Below are positions 24,690 to 37,905 of a stretch of 64,000 bases of DNA, in pieces (position 1 is the stretch's first letter; each line of letters begins with the position of its first letter). The notes beneath the pieces were generated by a model, which worked only from the letters and a program-made list of their open reading frames with translations, made no database searches and was not told the origin of the DNA. The position numbers and the translations under genes were made by a program. This DNA is from Cinnamomum chago (taxonomy: Eukaryota; Streptophyta; Magnoliopsida; Laurales; Lauraceae). The stretch covers positions 69,622,922 through 69,686,921 of the forward strand of contig CP142456.1 of assembly GCA_038049695.1 (NCBI GenBank), in the 5' to 3' direction.

Positions 24690-25374
24690 ATGGTCTCACC
24701 TATTCTTCTGCTCAAGCTTGTCGACTGGGTCTTGTGCCAGCTCCTAGCAAACTCATGTTACAGGGCAGCCAGGAAGATGAGGAACTATGGGTTTCTCTTT
24801 AGGAGCCCTTCTTTTTTATCACACCAAAGTTCTATGCACTAGTTTGAGTAAGTGTCCATTGGACCCATCTTCATTTCCTTACTTCATGTTAGTTGCTTTT
24901 GAAGGGGGTAGCATTTTTAGGGCCTTGTTGCTGCTTTTGACATGCCCCATCTTGTGGGTTTTGAACCATGAGCTGAGATTGAGGGTTATGGTCTTTGCCT
25001 GTTGTCACCTTCTGTGGGCTTAGGTTGAAGGATATGGAGTGTGTTGGAAGGGAAGTTTTGCCCAAGTTTTTATATTGAAAACCTAAACCTCTAGGTCAAT
25101 CAAATGTTGGTTGCCACTGGTAGGAGGTTATTTTTACTAATGTGCCTAGAGTGATGGATGAAGGTTTTCTCAAGGAGTATTTGAGGGTAGATGATGTTCT
25201 TAGGAGTGAGTTGCATGTGGTAGGTGGTTACTTCACTGGTCTTCTCACCCATTCTGGGGTACTTGTTAAAACATAAGGCTCTTCCTTTTAGGGAGATCTT
25301 TGGCGAGAGTAAGCCTGACATTGGTATTGGAGGATGCAGTCTTCATGACCATCTCTTCATCTCCCTTTGCAAGG
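24690..25374 (+). pseudogene. GPAT1-like glycerol-3-phosphate acyltransferase, broken first exon
   Basis: Plant GPATs of the 1-8 family esterify glycerol-3-phosphate, and several feed cutin or suberin synthesis. They have an N-terminal HAD-phosphatase-like domain and a C-terminal acyltransferase domain. Here the start reads MVSPILLLKLVDWVLCQLLA, then CYRAARKMRNYGF. In another frame come SSFPYFMLVAFEGG and LRLRVMVFACC, then CGLRLKDMECVGREVLPKF, and finally DEGFLKEYLRVDDVLRSEL and KPDIGIGG…SLHDHLFISLCK. This is the order of GPAT1-type N-terminal halves. At least three frameshifts and several stops break it. The last codon is followed by GTATGC at the place where GPAT exon 1 normally ends, so this is a broken genomic copy, not a processed one. 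The acyltransferase exon was not found downstream. The family call is by recall of conserved motifs. Confidence 0.75.
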
Positions 25375-26763
25375 TATGCTTACAAATCTATCATATCATG
25401 AGAAGCTAATGGGAAAGTTAAAAAAGAAGAAACAGAAGAACAATTTCATCCATGATTGGAAAAAACACACAAATCAGTCCCAAAATCCATCACTTGATAG
25501 GAAAAACGTAAAAGTAGCGAAATTGGAAAAAGGAAACAAGTGTTTTGAAGGATCAAAACTCGACCAGAGTAAGGGAATTCAATACCTGAAAGAAAAAGCT
25601 TCTTCAATTCGATTACAAAACTACTTTGGTACTCTTCTTCCTTGCTTCCGGTGGGTTCTGCAAGAAGCCGAGCCCCTTTTCTTCACCAGTTTCTGCAAGC
25701 AGAATCCGAAGCAACAACTTCTTCTTCCTTTTACAATGATACCAATCAGTGTTGAAAACACCATTAGATCATCCTATGGCCTTCCTGTTGAACAGTTTTA
25801 GAACGCCAAAGTTTTGTGCATTTTAGTCCAACAGTGAGTTAATGGTTGCACAAGTGTCGAAATTGGGCTTGTGATAATTCACAGGGGGTCGTTTGTATAG
25901 AACTTCAAGGGGTTTTCTGAGATTTTGGCCCTTGTAAGGGGAAAACTTCATCATAGGTTGGCCATCTCTCACTTCATTGTACCTTTAAAAGTCCATAGCA
26001 CCTCTCATCATCCCATTGCATGGATCAAATCTATGTGTGTGTGTAAAATTACAAGGGACAATAGCGAATGCTGTGGCAATTTTTAAGAAAAAAATATATA
26101 GTATTAATGTACAATATAAAAAAAAGTAACTTTGGCAACGAAAAAAAAAAAAGGAAGAAAAATGTTTTTAACAACGGGAGGCATTTTTTTCCACCGCGAA
26201 AAGATTCAATTTTTACCTTAAAAACCATAGTCTACGCTTTTAAAGCAAACTTAGTGGCGAAAAACAAATTTCTACCACTAAAATTCGCATTTTTATATTA
26301 GTATGTCAATTAATGGAAGTAGGACAATGTAAAGGTTTTGTCAAAGATTGGGGAGTAATAACATATCACTGTACGCCCCAGAGTCCCTGTGAGACCTTAT
26401 ATAGGGAATAATATAGATGAAGTCCACTATCATCCATATTGGTACAAAAATAGTGAGAGCCCACTTAGGCACGGAAAGACATCTCACTCCAGTGGGTAAA
26501 GAAAGCACGTGGAAAGATGTGGCGTATTCAAAATTCGAACCATGAACAATCAAGAGAACTATCACTCCTTATCACCAGGGTAAGGAACCATTCTCATATT
26601 GAGAATGTATGCACTCTTTTATAGCTTTTACCAATCATTCAATATACTCAATGATACAAAAAATACCTTGAGATTTTCGTCACGTCCATTTTGTGAGTAA
26701 TAGTTCTCAATAACATCTTTTTCCAATATGCATAAAGGGGCTTACTTATTATCAATCCAACCC
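25375..26763. other. Intergenic, no gene recognised
   Basis: AT-rich sequence with an A-rich patch (25,410-25,600). The segment at about 26,060-26,310 has CACTA-like subterminal words (TTGGCAACG, GTGGCGAAAA) but no termini I can trust. The longest open frame (25,367-25,801) has no recognisable features and I do not call it. Confidence 0.5.
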
Positions 26764-26771
26764 CTTTTGGC

Positions 26772-27333
26772 TAGAGTTGCAAAAAGATATCCGATTCTTC
26801 GATTATCCGGAAATTCTGACCAGCAAAAAATCAAGTTTGGAACCTATTTTAGGTTCCGATTTATAAAAATGTCCCGTTTCAGAATCCGATTTAGGTTCTG
26901 ATTGATAAACAGTCTCGATGACCCGTGGACCTGACATATGAACGTCTGATATTACAAATTGTACATCAAAATAAACTTTTTTGAACATTTTTATATATTA
27001 CAGTAGAGGTAATATACTTGATGCACTATTATAAGTTGAATGATATACTATTATAAGTTGAATGATATGCTTATTTTAAGAAAAGATAAAAAAAAATGAT
27101 AGGAAATAAGATCGAAAAAAATGATAGGAAATAAGATTGGTTTTGGAAATTGATTCCAATCTTCTAGGTGGATCTGGTTCCAAAACCGAATTTGCATCTT
27201 GATTCAACAAAATATGTTCTGTTTCGAGTCAAAACCAAACTTGGACCCATTACTGCTATTTAAAAAAGGGGTCCGGATCCAGATCCAGGTCCCGATATGA
27301 TTTCGATTTGGAACCGTTTCATTTGCAACCCTA
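26772..27333. mobile_element. 562-bp non-autonomous hAT element, TSD CTTTTGGC
   Basis: It begins TAGAGTTGCAAA and ends TTTGCAACCCTA, nearly perfect inverted ends, with exact 8-bp duplications CTTTTGGC at 26764-26771 and 27334-27341. Subterminal words such as GGTTCCGATT and GGATCCAG recur. There is no coding capacity. The TAG…CTA ends and 8-bp duplication are typical of hAT. Confidence 0.88.
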
Positions 27334-27341
27334 CTTTTGGC

Positions 27342-29042
27342 ACACCTATATTTCATCCTTGAATTCACATTGTTCCTAATATGACAGTGATCAAGATATT
27401 GGCTACCTTTGATTTTATCACAATAAATTTGATTGATACATGACCAATAAATAATATCCAAACCTCTCATTATCCTGAGTACCCAGATCATGTAGGTGGG
27501 CCCGGCAGAAGGTTGACACTTTTTAAAGAAAAGCACCCAGCTCCAGTATATATAGACACTCTTCTCGACAACAATAACCAATAATCATAAGCAATATCAC
27601 AGATACCATTCTCGGAAACCATCATCTCATATAAACATCTTTTTTAAAATAATTGAAAATACAAAAAAAAGTAAATAAATGAATTTTTTATTTTTATTTT
27701 TACCTTTTTATTCAATTATTACCATATTTTTCTCTCAAAATTTCTAATTTTTCTGAGTCTATTATGTACTTCTTAGGAAATTAACAAACCTTACCAAAAA
27801 AAAAAAAAGTTTTCTTATAATATCACAGAAAAATTTTCGTTTTTTTTTTTTCAAAAATATCTCAAACCTTTCATGATCAAGATCAAGATCAAGTGCTGTT
27901 TTGGCCAGATTCGAAAGCTCTAACTATTTATTGGCACCTTTCAGCTGCAAATTAGAGACCAAAACCAACACCATCAGCTTGGCTTGATTGTATGACCCAC
28001 CCACCCACCCACCAAACAAATGGTCCTCTACAACAGTTCAAGATGATTTATTTCCTTGTCCATACGTGCAACCTAATGGTCAGGAGGGGGTGTTTGGCCT
28101 TTTACCAGGGACTCAAACATGAGGACTTCTTTCTTCTTCCCTCCCCACTTTTCTTCTAGAGGCCTAGCCACAGATAGAGACAGATGAGTTGAAGTCAAGA
28201 GGATAGAAAGAATGGATATTACATACAACATCTTTCTTTTGCAAGAACCCATGTCAGTAAATTTAGAGAAAGAGATGGTAAGAGAGATACAACATCTTTC
28301 TTTTGCAAGAACCCATGTCAGTAAATTAATTTAGAGAGAGAGATAGTAAGAGAGATGTGATTGGAATGATGGAATGTAGGATGGAAAGGGCTGTATATAT
28401 ACGCATAGAAAGTGATTAGGGTCCGAGTTCTCAAAGGCTTAGACTTGAAAGTCGGCGCAAAGAGGGTCATTAACACGACTCATACTTCTTACTCGAAAAA
28501 AAGACACGAATTATACGCGGGAGAAGAAAAAAAATGAGGCCCAAGGGTATGAAAAACGTCCAAACACGATACACGACTTAATGCGGCCGCTCAGTTCATT
28601 TTCGTTTGGACTTTGAATTTTGGAACATTAATTTGATCCAACCATCGGAAAAAATAATTTTTTAGTTATTATACATGATTAAATTAAGGAATTTTGACAT
28701 ATTAATCCTCTTTACATATTTTTTTCCCAATTTCACGATTTAAATTCAAATATGGTGGACTCTCGTCAACCATTTGTTTTTTACTTTTTGCCAAAAATCC
28801 TATGATATCATTGGATCCCAATGTGAAAAGCAAAAACCCTAGCAATTTTTTCGTTCACTTTTCCTTCTTTCCTCTCATTTCCTTTTTCACTGGCACTATA
28901 ATAAAAAAGGTGAAATCGGGAGAAAGATTGGTTTGGTCTTTGGAAAAGAGAGATCTATCTTTGTTTGGGTTGTTGTTGCATAACAAGAAAGAGATTGTTA
29001 CAAAACAAGACAGATATAGGATTTTGTTGCCCAGGATCCCAC
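27342..29042. other. Intergenic DNA with a local duplication and a segment repeated at 54.8 kb
   Basis: No gene recognised. A 64-bp period tandem duplication lies at about 28,226-28,360 (ACAACATCTTTC… twice). Segments near 28,064-28,125 and 28,555-28,690 match 54,870-55,060 in the same orientation. A piece near 28,690-28,820 resembles the left end of the MULE-type MITE at 54,131. Confidence 0.55.
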
Positions 29043-29319
29043 GGTGTCATTAGCGATGTAAATGGGTCACTGATTCATCAATTACCCAAATGTTCTAACC
29101 CATTAAAAACCGGGTTTGAGTCCTTATTTAGGCCCTCTCTGCTAAGTAAATGGGTCTGGGTCCGGGTCCTTCGACCTAAATGGGTTCGGTTCGGTTCCAC
29201 ATTGTTTCGAACCTGTGGACTCAGGACCCGACACATTACCTTAACTTTCAAGAAACTGTCATTAAAATTAGATTTTTTTCCCATACCATTCTCTACCTAG
29301 ACCCGAACCCGGGCCCGCC

Positions 29320-29355
<36 letters not shown>

Positions 29356-29446
29356 TTCTGGTTTTGGGTCTGGTTTTACCTTCTCCTGAACGGTTCAAGG
29401 TCTGGAACCAAGAAATTGGCCCCTGAGATGGGTTCGGGCCCCCCAT

Positions 29447-29850
29447 CACTACTAGAAAATTGACTTTTAGCGACCGCCACTGGCCGTCGCTAAAAGTAGG
29501 CGGGCGGTCGCTAATACTCTTTAGCGACCGCCGAGCGTCAGCCGCGAAAACTTCGTCGCAAATAGTAATACTTTTTGCGACCGCAACATGGCGGTCGCAA
29601 ATAAATTAAAAAAAAAAAAAAAAAACAAACTTGGACTATTAGCTACCGCCATAGCAGTCGCTAATACTCCATATCGCGGTCACTAATACATCTTTTTTTG
29701 AATTTTTCATATATTTTTTGAATTTTTAAAGTATTAGCGGCCGCCAGAGCGATCGCTAATACATTGTTTTCTTGAATTTTTTAATTTTTTTAAAATTTTT
29801 TAACCTATTAGTGGCGGTCGCTAATACTACTTTTAGTAAGCTACTATTTT
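29447..29850. promoter_or_regulatory. Left subterminal repeats of the CACTA (GCGACCGC / GCGGTCGC words)
   Basis: Words TAGCGACCGCC, GGCGGTCGCTAA and TTTGCGACCGC occur many times in both orientations in the first 400 bp. In En/Spm the TNPA protein binds subterminal repeats of comparable arrangement. That these are binding sites is inferred from position and repetition. The right end has only a short counterpart (GGCAGTCGCCCGCC). Confidence 0.75.
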
Positions 29851-30240
29851 TTTTTTAAAAGAAAATATTTCGTATTTTCTCAAATTTTTTCCTTCTTTTT
29901 ATACCTGTACTTGTACCTGAGTATATACAACTACTGCCATCAATTAAAATTACAAATAACAAAGCCTGAATATATACAACTACTACCATCAATTAAAATT
30001 ATAAATAACAAAAAAAATTCTTATATTAATTACATTCAAAACATTACAAAAGTTTCAATAAATTATATCCATTACAATTACAGGAAAAAGAAAAAAAATT
30101 CCGTGCAGGGTGTCGTGGTATATCCGATGCTCTTAAACCTGAACAGAAAAAGAAAAATAAATATTAATAGATTAGTATAAAAATAGGCAATTTATACTAA
30201 ATATAAAAAAATTAAGAATTAAAATTAAAATTTTAACGTA

Positions 30241-32731
30241 CGTTTCAACATTACAAGCAATCCGGGAGTCGGAATCCCGTCCCGTCAGTTCCTGCAAGTC
30301 ATGAATGACTATGGGCCTGTGCCCGTCAAGTTTTACAAGCAACGGAGCCCGTTTGCTCATTTTGGGCACCCGGAAGCTCGTTTTCTAAGTTTTAAGTTAA
30401 TGTTTTAACTTAAACCTACGTTTCAACTGTACGAGCAATCCAGGAGTCGGAATCTCGTACCGTCAGTTCCTGCAAGTCATAAATGACTAGGGGCCCGTGC
30501 CCGTCAAGTTTCACAGGCAACGGAGGCCGTTTGCTCATTTTCGGTGCCCGGAGGCTCATTTTCTAAGTTTTAAGTTATAGTTCTAACTTAAACGTACGTT
30601 TCAACTGTACGAGCAATCCGGGATTCGGAATCTCATTCCGTCGGTTCCTGCAAGTCATGAATGACTACGGGCCCGTACCCGTCAAGTTTGATGGGCAACG
30701 GAGCCCGTTTGCTCCTTTTGGGCGCCCGGAGGCTCGTTTTCTAAGTTTTGATATAAGGTTTTAACTTAAACCTACGTTTCAACATTACGAGCAATCCAGG
30801 AGTCGGAATCTTGTCCCGTCAGTTCCTGCAAGTCATGAATGACTACGGGCCCGTACCCGTCAAGTTTCACGGGCAACGGAGCTCGTTTGCTTGTTTTGGG
30901 CGCCCGGAAGCTCGTTTTCTAAGTTTTATGTTAAGGTTTTAACTTAAACTTACGTTTCAACATTACGAGCAATCCGGGAGTCGGAATATCGTTCCATCAG
31001 TTCCTACAAGACATGAATGACTACGAGCCCGTACCCGTCAAGTTTCACGGGCAACGGAGCCCGTTTACTCCTTTTGGGCGCTCGGAGGCTCGTTTTCTAA
31101 GTTTTGTGTTAAGGTTTTAACTTAAACCTACGTTTCAATATTACGAGCAATCCGGGAGTCGGAATCTTGTCCCGTCAGTTCCTGCAAGTCATGAATGACT
31201 ACGGGCCCGTTCCCGTCAAGTTTCACGGGCAACGGAGTCCGTTTGCTCGTTTTGGGCGCCCGGAGGCTCGTTTTCTAAGTTTTAAGTTAACGTTCTAACT
31301 TAAACCTATGTTTCAACATCACGAGCAATCCGGGAGTCGGAATCTCGTCCCGTCAGTTCCTGCAAGTCATGAATGACTAGGGGCCCGTGCCCGTCAAGTT
31401 TCACGAGCAACGGAGACCGTTTGCTCATTTTGGGCTACCGGAGGCTCGTTTTCTAAGTTTGAAGTTATAGTTCTAATTTAAATGTACGTTTCAACTGTAC
31501 GAGCAATCCGGGATTCGGAATCTCATTCCGTCAGTTCCTGCAAGTCATGAATGACTACGGGCCCGTACCCGTCAACTTTCACAGGCAACGGAGTCCGTTT
31601 GCTCGTTTTGGGCGCTCGGAGGCTCGTTTTCTAAGTTTTAAGTTAACGTTCTAACTTAAACCTACGTTTCAATATTACGAGCAATTCGGGAGACGGAATC
31701 TCGTATGTCAGTTCCTACAAGTCATGAATGACTAGGGGCCCGTGTCCGTCAAGTTTCACGAGCAACGGAACCCGTTTGCTTGTTTTGGATGCCCGGAGGC
31801 TCGTTTTCTAAGTTTTAAGTTAGTTTTCTAAGTTAAACCTACATTTCAACTTTACGAGCAATCCGGGAGTCGGATTCTCGTTCCATCAGTTCCTGCAAGT
31901 CAGGAATGTCTTTGGACCCATGCCCGTCAAGCTTCACAGGCAACGAAGCCCGACTGCCCATTTTGGACGCCCGGAGGCTCGTTTTCTAAGTTTTAAATTA
32001 ACATTCTAACTTAAACCTACTTTTCAACTGTACGAGCAATCTGGGAGTCGGATTCTCGTTCCGTCAGTTCTTGCAAGTCAGGAATGACTAGGGGCCCGTG
32101 CCCGTCAAGTTTCACGGGCAACGGAACCCGTTTGCTCGTTTTGGACGCCCGGAGGCTCATTTTCTAAGTTTTACGTTAGTTTTCTAAGTTAAACCTACAT
32201 TTCAACTTTACGAGCAATCCGGGAGTCGGATTCTCGTTCCGTCAGTTCCTACAAGTCAGGAATGGCTTTGGACCCATGCTCGTCAAGTTTCACAGGCAAC
32301 GGAGCCCGACTGCCCATTTTGGACGCCCGAAGGCTCGTTTTCTAAGTTTTAAATTAACATTCTAACTTAAACCTACTTTTCAACTGTACGAGCAATCCGG
32401 GAGTCGGATTCTCGTTCCGTCAGTTCCTAAAAGTCAGGAATGACTTTGGACCCATGCCCGTCAAGTTTCACGGGCAACGGAGCCCGTTTGCTCATTTTGG
32501 ACGCCCGGAGGCTCATTTTCTAAGTTTTAAATTAACATTCTAACTTAAACCTACTTTTCAACTGTACGAGCAATCCGGGAGTCAGATTCTTGTTCCGTCA
32601 GTTCCTGCAAGTCAGTTAAGATCACTAGGGGCCCGTGCCCGTCATGTTTCACGGGCAACGGAACTCGTTTGCTCGTTTTGGGCGCCCTGAGGCTCGTTTT
32701 CTAAGTTTATGTTAAGGTTTTAACTTAAATG
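30241..32731. repeat. 178-bp tandem array, 14 units
   Basis: Unit starts (CGTTTCAAC-type word) fall at 30241, 30419, 30597, 30775, 30953, 31131, 31309, 31487, 31665, 31842, 32020, 32198, 32376 and 32554. All spacings are 178 bp except one of 177. Units share GAGCAATCCGGGAGTCGG, CCCGTCAAGTTTCAC and GGCTCGTTTTCTAAG. Units 10 and 12, and 11 and 13, are most alike, which is a two-unit higher-order pattern. Units 2/7 and 3/8 pair at five-unit spacing. The array lies between the TNPA gene and the left CACTA end, and possibly inside the terminal TNPA intron. Confidence 0.95.
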
Positions 32732-32763
32732 TTGAAATCTTGAATTAAAAAACATAATTTTAC

Positions 32764-34625
32764 CTGGTCAGGATCAGTCGAGCCTGCTAAATCATGATTG
32801 CCCTCTCCACCCAAGTCATGTTTAGCCCTGTGGCCGCTGCCAGCGTCTGGTGCCTGTAATTATTTATTATACAGTTAAAAACAATAAAAAAAACATAAGT
32901 ATTGATGCATCAATGACATAATTGACAATTTAAACGTAAATTTTTTTTCTTACTAACCTGAGTAGTGGGTGGTGGGTCTGAAGTGAGCGGGGCGCGACTC
33001 TGTGATAGACGACTCTCAAGCTCTACCATCTCCGCTCTCCACTCGGCCCTCATCTCTGCCTTGACCTCATTTGTCACCTCCTCTCTGATCGCTGCCTTCA
33101 TGGACTGCAGCAACTCCTGAACCTCCTCATCTGTACAGAGGCATATGCCCTGGGAGGAGCTAGCACCGGATGACTCCGATCGCGCGATGTGCGAGCGTGG
33201 AATGCCCGTCCCATATGTGAGCGTGTATACGTGCCCGTCCCGGCCAACGATGGAGTGGAATATCTCATCCCTCCGCGATGGCAAACTGCGCTCCTCCTCG
33301 GGTAACTCCTCCAGGCGTGACTGATACTGGGCCTGCGTAGTTGATTCATTTAGTATCTTATCATGCATAACAAGACATATTAATAGAAAGATAATTTAAA
33401 CGGTTCAATATAAAAGCTTACGAAGATAGCTGCAACCACTGGGTGGCGAGGATCTCGAAAACGCATCCAGACGGACATCCTGTCGACCGAAACGCCCTCG
33501 GAACGTAACTGTTTGGTGGAGAGTTATATTATTAGTATACTATCATACAGAATGACAAAAACGTAAATTACATGTACGATATAACTTATTACCTCGTGGC
33601 GGACCTGGGTGATGTGTCGAGTCCCCAACCTGTGTACGGGACCCTGCATTGCGCGGTTCTGCGCATTCGTAGCAGACACTCTCTGCTTTCAATATTTATC
33701 AGTCGGGATTTTTGTTAGTTACATTAGTCACTAGTATATTGTTAAAATTAAAATAAAAAAATTACAAGTTTCTCACTTGAACCTCCTCGCTTGTCCAATA
33801 CCGGACGAGCTGAGTCCACTGATCAGGGAGAACGCCAGTCGGAACTCGCTGAAGTATGCCAGGCGCATCCTGATGAGGCTTCCAGTGCTGCATCTTAACT
33901 TTATTTTTATGATCTTTCCACATCTTCCGGCACTTCGACATGCAAACTGGCCGAAAGAGCTCAGGACATGCCCTCAAATTGTCCTGAAAAGGACAAATAA
34001 TTTTTCATTAAGTTATGGTTTAAATTGACACATCCTGAGGAGAAATGTTAAATTATTACCTTGACCTGCTGCCAGGTACGATCTAGCGTCTCCACTGGGA
34101 ATGCCTCCCAATCAAGTGTAGTCAAAGGGAATGCGTGGGGATCCCGGACCATATGTCCTAACTGGCTGATGAGCTGGCGAGCATGAGGGTCCACCGGATG
34201 ATATGTCTCATCAAACTCTACGTCAATGGGATGGCCGGAATTCCACGTCCGGATCCCTCGAGCAGGGCCTCTCCCCCTGCTGGAAGATGGGCCCGTGCTC
34301 GTAGCACCTGTTTAAATTAGAGTTAATCTAATTAAATTGAAATAAAATAATTTGCTAGAATTAATATGTTTTAATTAAATAAACTTATACCAGTCTGTGT
34401 ATCTGCCGATGCAAGCCGAGATGGTGGAGCTGAAGCAATGGACGACACCGAAGCATCCACTGGAGTGGATGGACTCGGATGAGATGTTGATGGCCTACTC
34501 GGTGGGGCCATCGAACTGGACTGGGCGGCATCCGGTGCCGATCTAGGCTCCCCATACGGCATGCTGGCCTAGCGCAGCAGCTCGTCCATCGTGAGTGGAC
34601 GATCTCTCCTCTTTCGTCCTGACAT
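32764..34625 (-). pseudogene. CACTA TNPA-type protein gene (plant transposase Ptta/En/Spm, Transposase_24), one nonsense codon
   Basis: The start at 34625 reads MSGRKRRDRPLTMDELLR, then a TAG (34569-34571) where CAG would fit, then ASMPYGEPRSAP. Exons with GT/AG borders and matching phases: 34391-34625, 34060-34307, 33777-33983, 33593-33682, 33422-33508, 32958-33356 and 32764-32853, together about 452 codons. Order of parts: a Ser/Pro-rich N-terminus, a conserved core (MSKCRKMWKDHKNKV, YWTSEEVQ, SVWMRFRDPRHP), and an acidic helical C-terminus (EEVTNEVKAEMRAEWRAEM). The protein family binds CACTA subterminal repeats in En/Spm. The end is either read-through to a stop near 32,728 or splicing across the 178-bp array to GTTTAA at 30,138-30,133. 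The gene follows TNP2 on the same strand. Confidence 0.85.
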
Positions 34626-37600
34626 ATCTGTTCAAATGTTTGTAAGATAAATTTCATTAAACGAGATAATTGAAACAAACATTTAAAAATTATTTACACT
34701 AAAATTTAACATTAGTGAAATAGTTCCCAATCGTTCATTGGTCATGTAAGTCAACTGTATCTCCTTCAATGGTTTCCCGAACCCAATTAATATCTTCATC
34801 ATGTTGAACAACTGTATTCTGGTCAAGAACTTGTTGGGTGAATGCATGAATATCTGGCTCATCACATTCAATTTGATACACTCCCCTCCTTGACATTTTA
34901 ACTCCAACCTACCAGTTAGGATCTTTCGGATCTCTGACATAGTAAACTTGCTCCGCCATTGAGGACAGTATGTACGGTTCGGCACTTATTCGATCATCAC
35001 GATGTAACAAATTGTTAAAACTTACCAATGTAAATTGGTAATTATCTGTTTTCACCCCTCGGATGGGATCCGCCCAATCACACTTAAACAATAGAAACTT
35101 TAACCCGTGATTATACACAACTTCAACAATATCTTTCAACCGGCCATAGTAGTAACCAGCATCAACGGATGGACAACCAAGCCCACTATTTTGCGTCGCT
35201 CGTTTCTCATCTACATCCTTGATGCGAAATCGAAAACCGTTGACATCACAAGTTGTGTAACGTCGGGCCATTATAAAGGGGCCATCAGCTAACTGGTTCA
35301 TTTCATCGGTCAAATACGGATCGTTGGTTCTTCGTAAGCTACACACCTATGCAACGCATGTAATCACTGAATATCACTACATGAACATAAATATGACAAG
35401 AACAAGTGAAACTACTCCTAATGATTGAATACATACGTGATTCTTGAACCATTCGTGAAATGCGTGGTAATGGGACTGATGAATTTCATTCTCTGTAGTA
35501 CGAGGCATGTCCCGTTTCAGCTCATCGATGTGTGTCCTGCGATGCATAACACGTGTTAACGACAAGTAGGATGATTTAGGCAAAAAACTGACAAGTTACT
35601 CTTATAAATGAGTGATAACTTACTGAGTCAAAGCCACAACAGATGGGGTGTTGAACAACACCCACCGGTGAGCTTGAATCCATTCAATATTGTTGAGATC
35701 AAATGGCGTGCCCTCCCCAACTGGGCCATCATTAATCCGCGAGGGCCTAGTTAACTTTGTTTCAATATTATCTTTAAGATATGCTGCGCAGAAATTGGTG
35801 CACTCATCCATCAAATACCCCTTAGCTATTGATGCCTCTGGACAAGCTCTATTACGAACATACCTTTTGATCGGATACATCCATATGAATTGGACGGGGC
35901 CACCAAGCAGGGCTTCATTGGTTCAGTGTATGGTTAAGTGAACCATGACATCGAAAAATGCAGGTGGGAATTTTTTTTCTAAATGACACAACGTCACAAC
36001 AATCCTCTCTTGCAAACCATTCAACTCAGCAATTCGATGAACTCTAGAACAAAGTTGTCTGAAGAAGTTACTAACTTCAATCAACGGCACTACAACATTC
36101 TTAGGCAAACAATTCCGCATGGAGATAGGCAGTAATTGTTGAATGAGAATATGATTGTCATGACTCTTCAAACCTTGTAATGTTCTTTCTCTCATGTTCA
36201 CACGCTTAGCGATATTCGAACAGTACCCGTCAAGAACCTTGACACCCTTCAGAACTGAGAGGAAGACATCTTTCTCATCTTTACTCATCGAGTACTGCGC
36301 AGGAGGCATGTATGCCTTGTTGGACTCTCTCAGCTGCAAGTGCAACGATTTTCTCAAGCCCATTTCTTCCAAGTCACGGCGTGCATTGCCACCATCCTTC
36401 GACTTCCCCTGAACACCGAGAATGGTCCACAGTATATTATCACAAACGTTCTTCTCGATGTGCATAACATCTAAGTTGTGCTTGAGTAAGTTATCTTTCC
36501 AGTATGGTAAATCGTAGAAAATACTTTTTTTCTTCCAATTATGACCTCGCCTTCTATTTGCACCGGGAATAGAAGGCTGCACCGGAGCCAGTAAATCTTG
36601 AAAATCATACACAGTACGTATTTGCTCCTGCTCGAGCTGTGACAACAATTCAACTCCCGTCATTGTTCGAGGTGCTGGACCATATTCTCGACTCCCATCA
36701 AATGACACTTTGTCCCTCCTGAACCTATGCAATGGAGGTAGAAAACGCCTATGACCCGTGTATACCCATTTTCTGCCGTGCTTCAACCAAGTTGACTTCT
36801 TCTCCTTATTGCAGCAAGGACATGCAAACTCTCCCTTTGTGCTCCAACCCGACAAGTTGGCGTATGCAGGGAAGTCGTTGATTGTCCATAATAATGCGGC
36901 GCGGAGTTTAAACATTTCATTGCCTTCGGCATCAAATGTCATCAGACCATCAGCCCATAATTCATTCAATTCATCAATCAAAGGTTGCATATATACATCA
37001 ATCTTGTCCCCTGGTCCTCTTGGTCCATCAATAAGTGTGGATAGGATCAGAAAAGGTTGCTTCATACACATCCATGGCGGAAGATTATAAGGTACCAAAA
37101 CAATTGGCCACGTACTGTGATTTGCCCCAGTCATGGATCTGAATGGACTAAAACCATCTGCAGCCAAACCAAGCCGCACATTGCGACAATCCAAGGCAAA
37201 GTCTGGATTCCTCCAATCAAAGTCTTTCCACGCTGGGCAATCTGCTGGATGGGTTAACTTACCATCGTCCCTGCTATTCTCGGTATGCCATCTCATCAGT
37301 TTAGAAATATTTGATGACATAAAAAGCCTCTTCAGCCTTGGCTTAAGTGAGAAATATCTCAATTGCTTTATTGCCACAAGTTTGCCACGGTTGATAACAC
37401 TTATAGAACTATTCTGGCGATTGTTACCAACCCCGTCCTCCTTCCATCTCGAAGTTTGACACACAATGCACTTATCAAGATGGGCATTCTCATTCCTAAA
37501 CAACATACAATTGTTCGGACATGCATCCAAAGTCTCATATGTGAAGCCTAAATTTTCAGTTAACTTGCGAGCCTGATAGTAGGACTCAGCAAGTTTTGCA

Positions 37601-37905
37601 CCGGATGGGAGCACTCGATGCAACAACTGGAGGAGCATATCGAAGGACTTGTCAGACCATTGATTCAATGCCTTCAAATGTAACAACTCAACAATAAAGG
37701 ACAATTTACTGAAGTCCTTGCATCCAAGATACAATTCTGTCTGTGCATCGTCTAGAATTTCAAAATATCTCAAGGCTTCTTCATCGGCACCAGAGCGAGG
37801 ATTACTCCCACCCGCCCCCTCAGTCTCACAGCTTGTGTATTCGGGTGCCAACCCGCACGCGATATCATTTAGCATCGCGATCATCGGATCAGCCTCTGAC
37901 ATATC

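Noticed and set aside
25367-25801. 144-codon plus-strand frame downstream of the GPAT pseudogene as its second exon
   Set aside because: It shows none of the acyltransferase motifs expected there.
26060-26310. Another CACTA fragment
   Set aside because: Some GGCGAAAA/TTGGCAACG words occur, but no CACTA terminus or coding remnant supports it.
30241-32731. CRISPR-like regular repeats
   Set aside because: Units are 178 bp and adjoin without spacers. This is a tandem satellite in a plant transposon.
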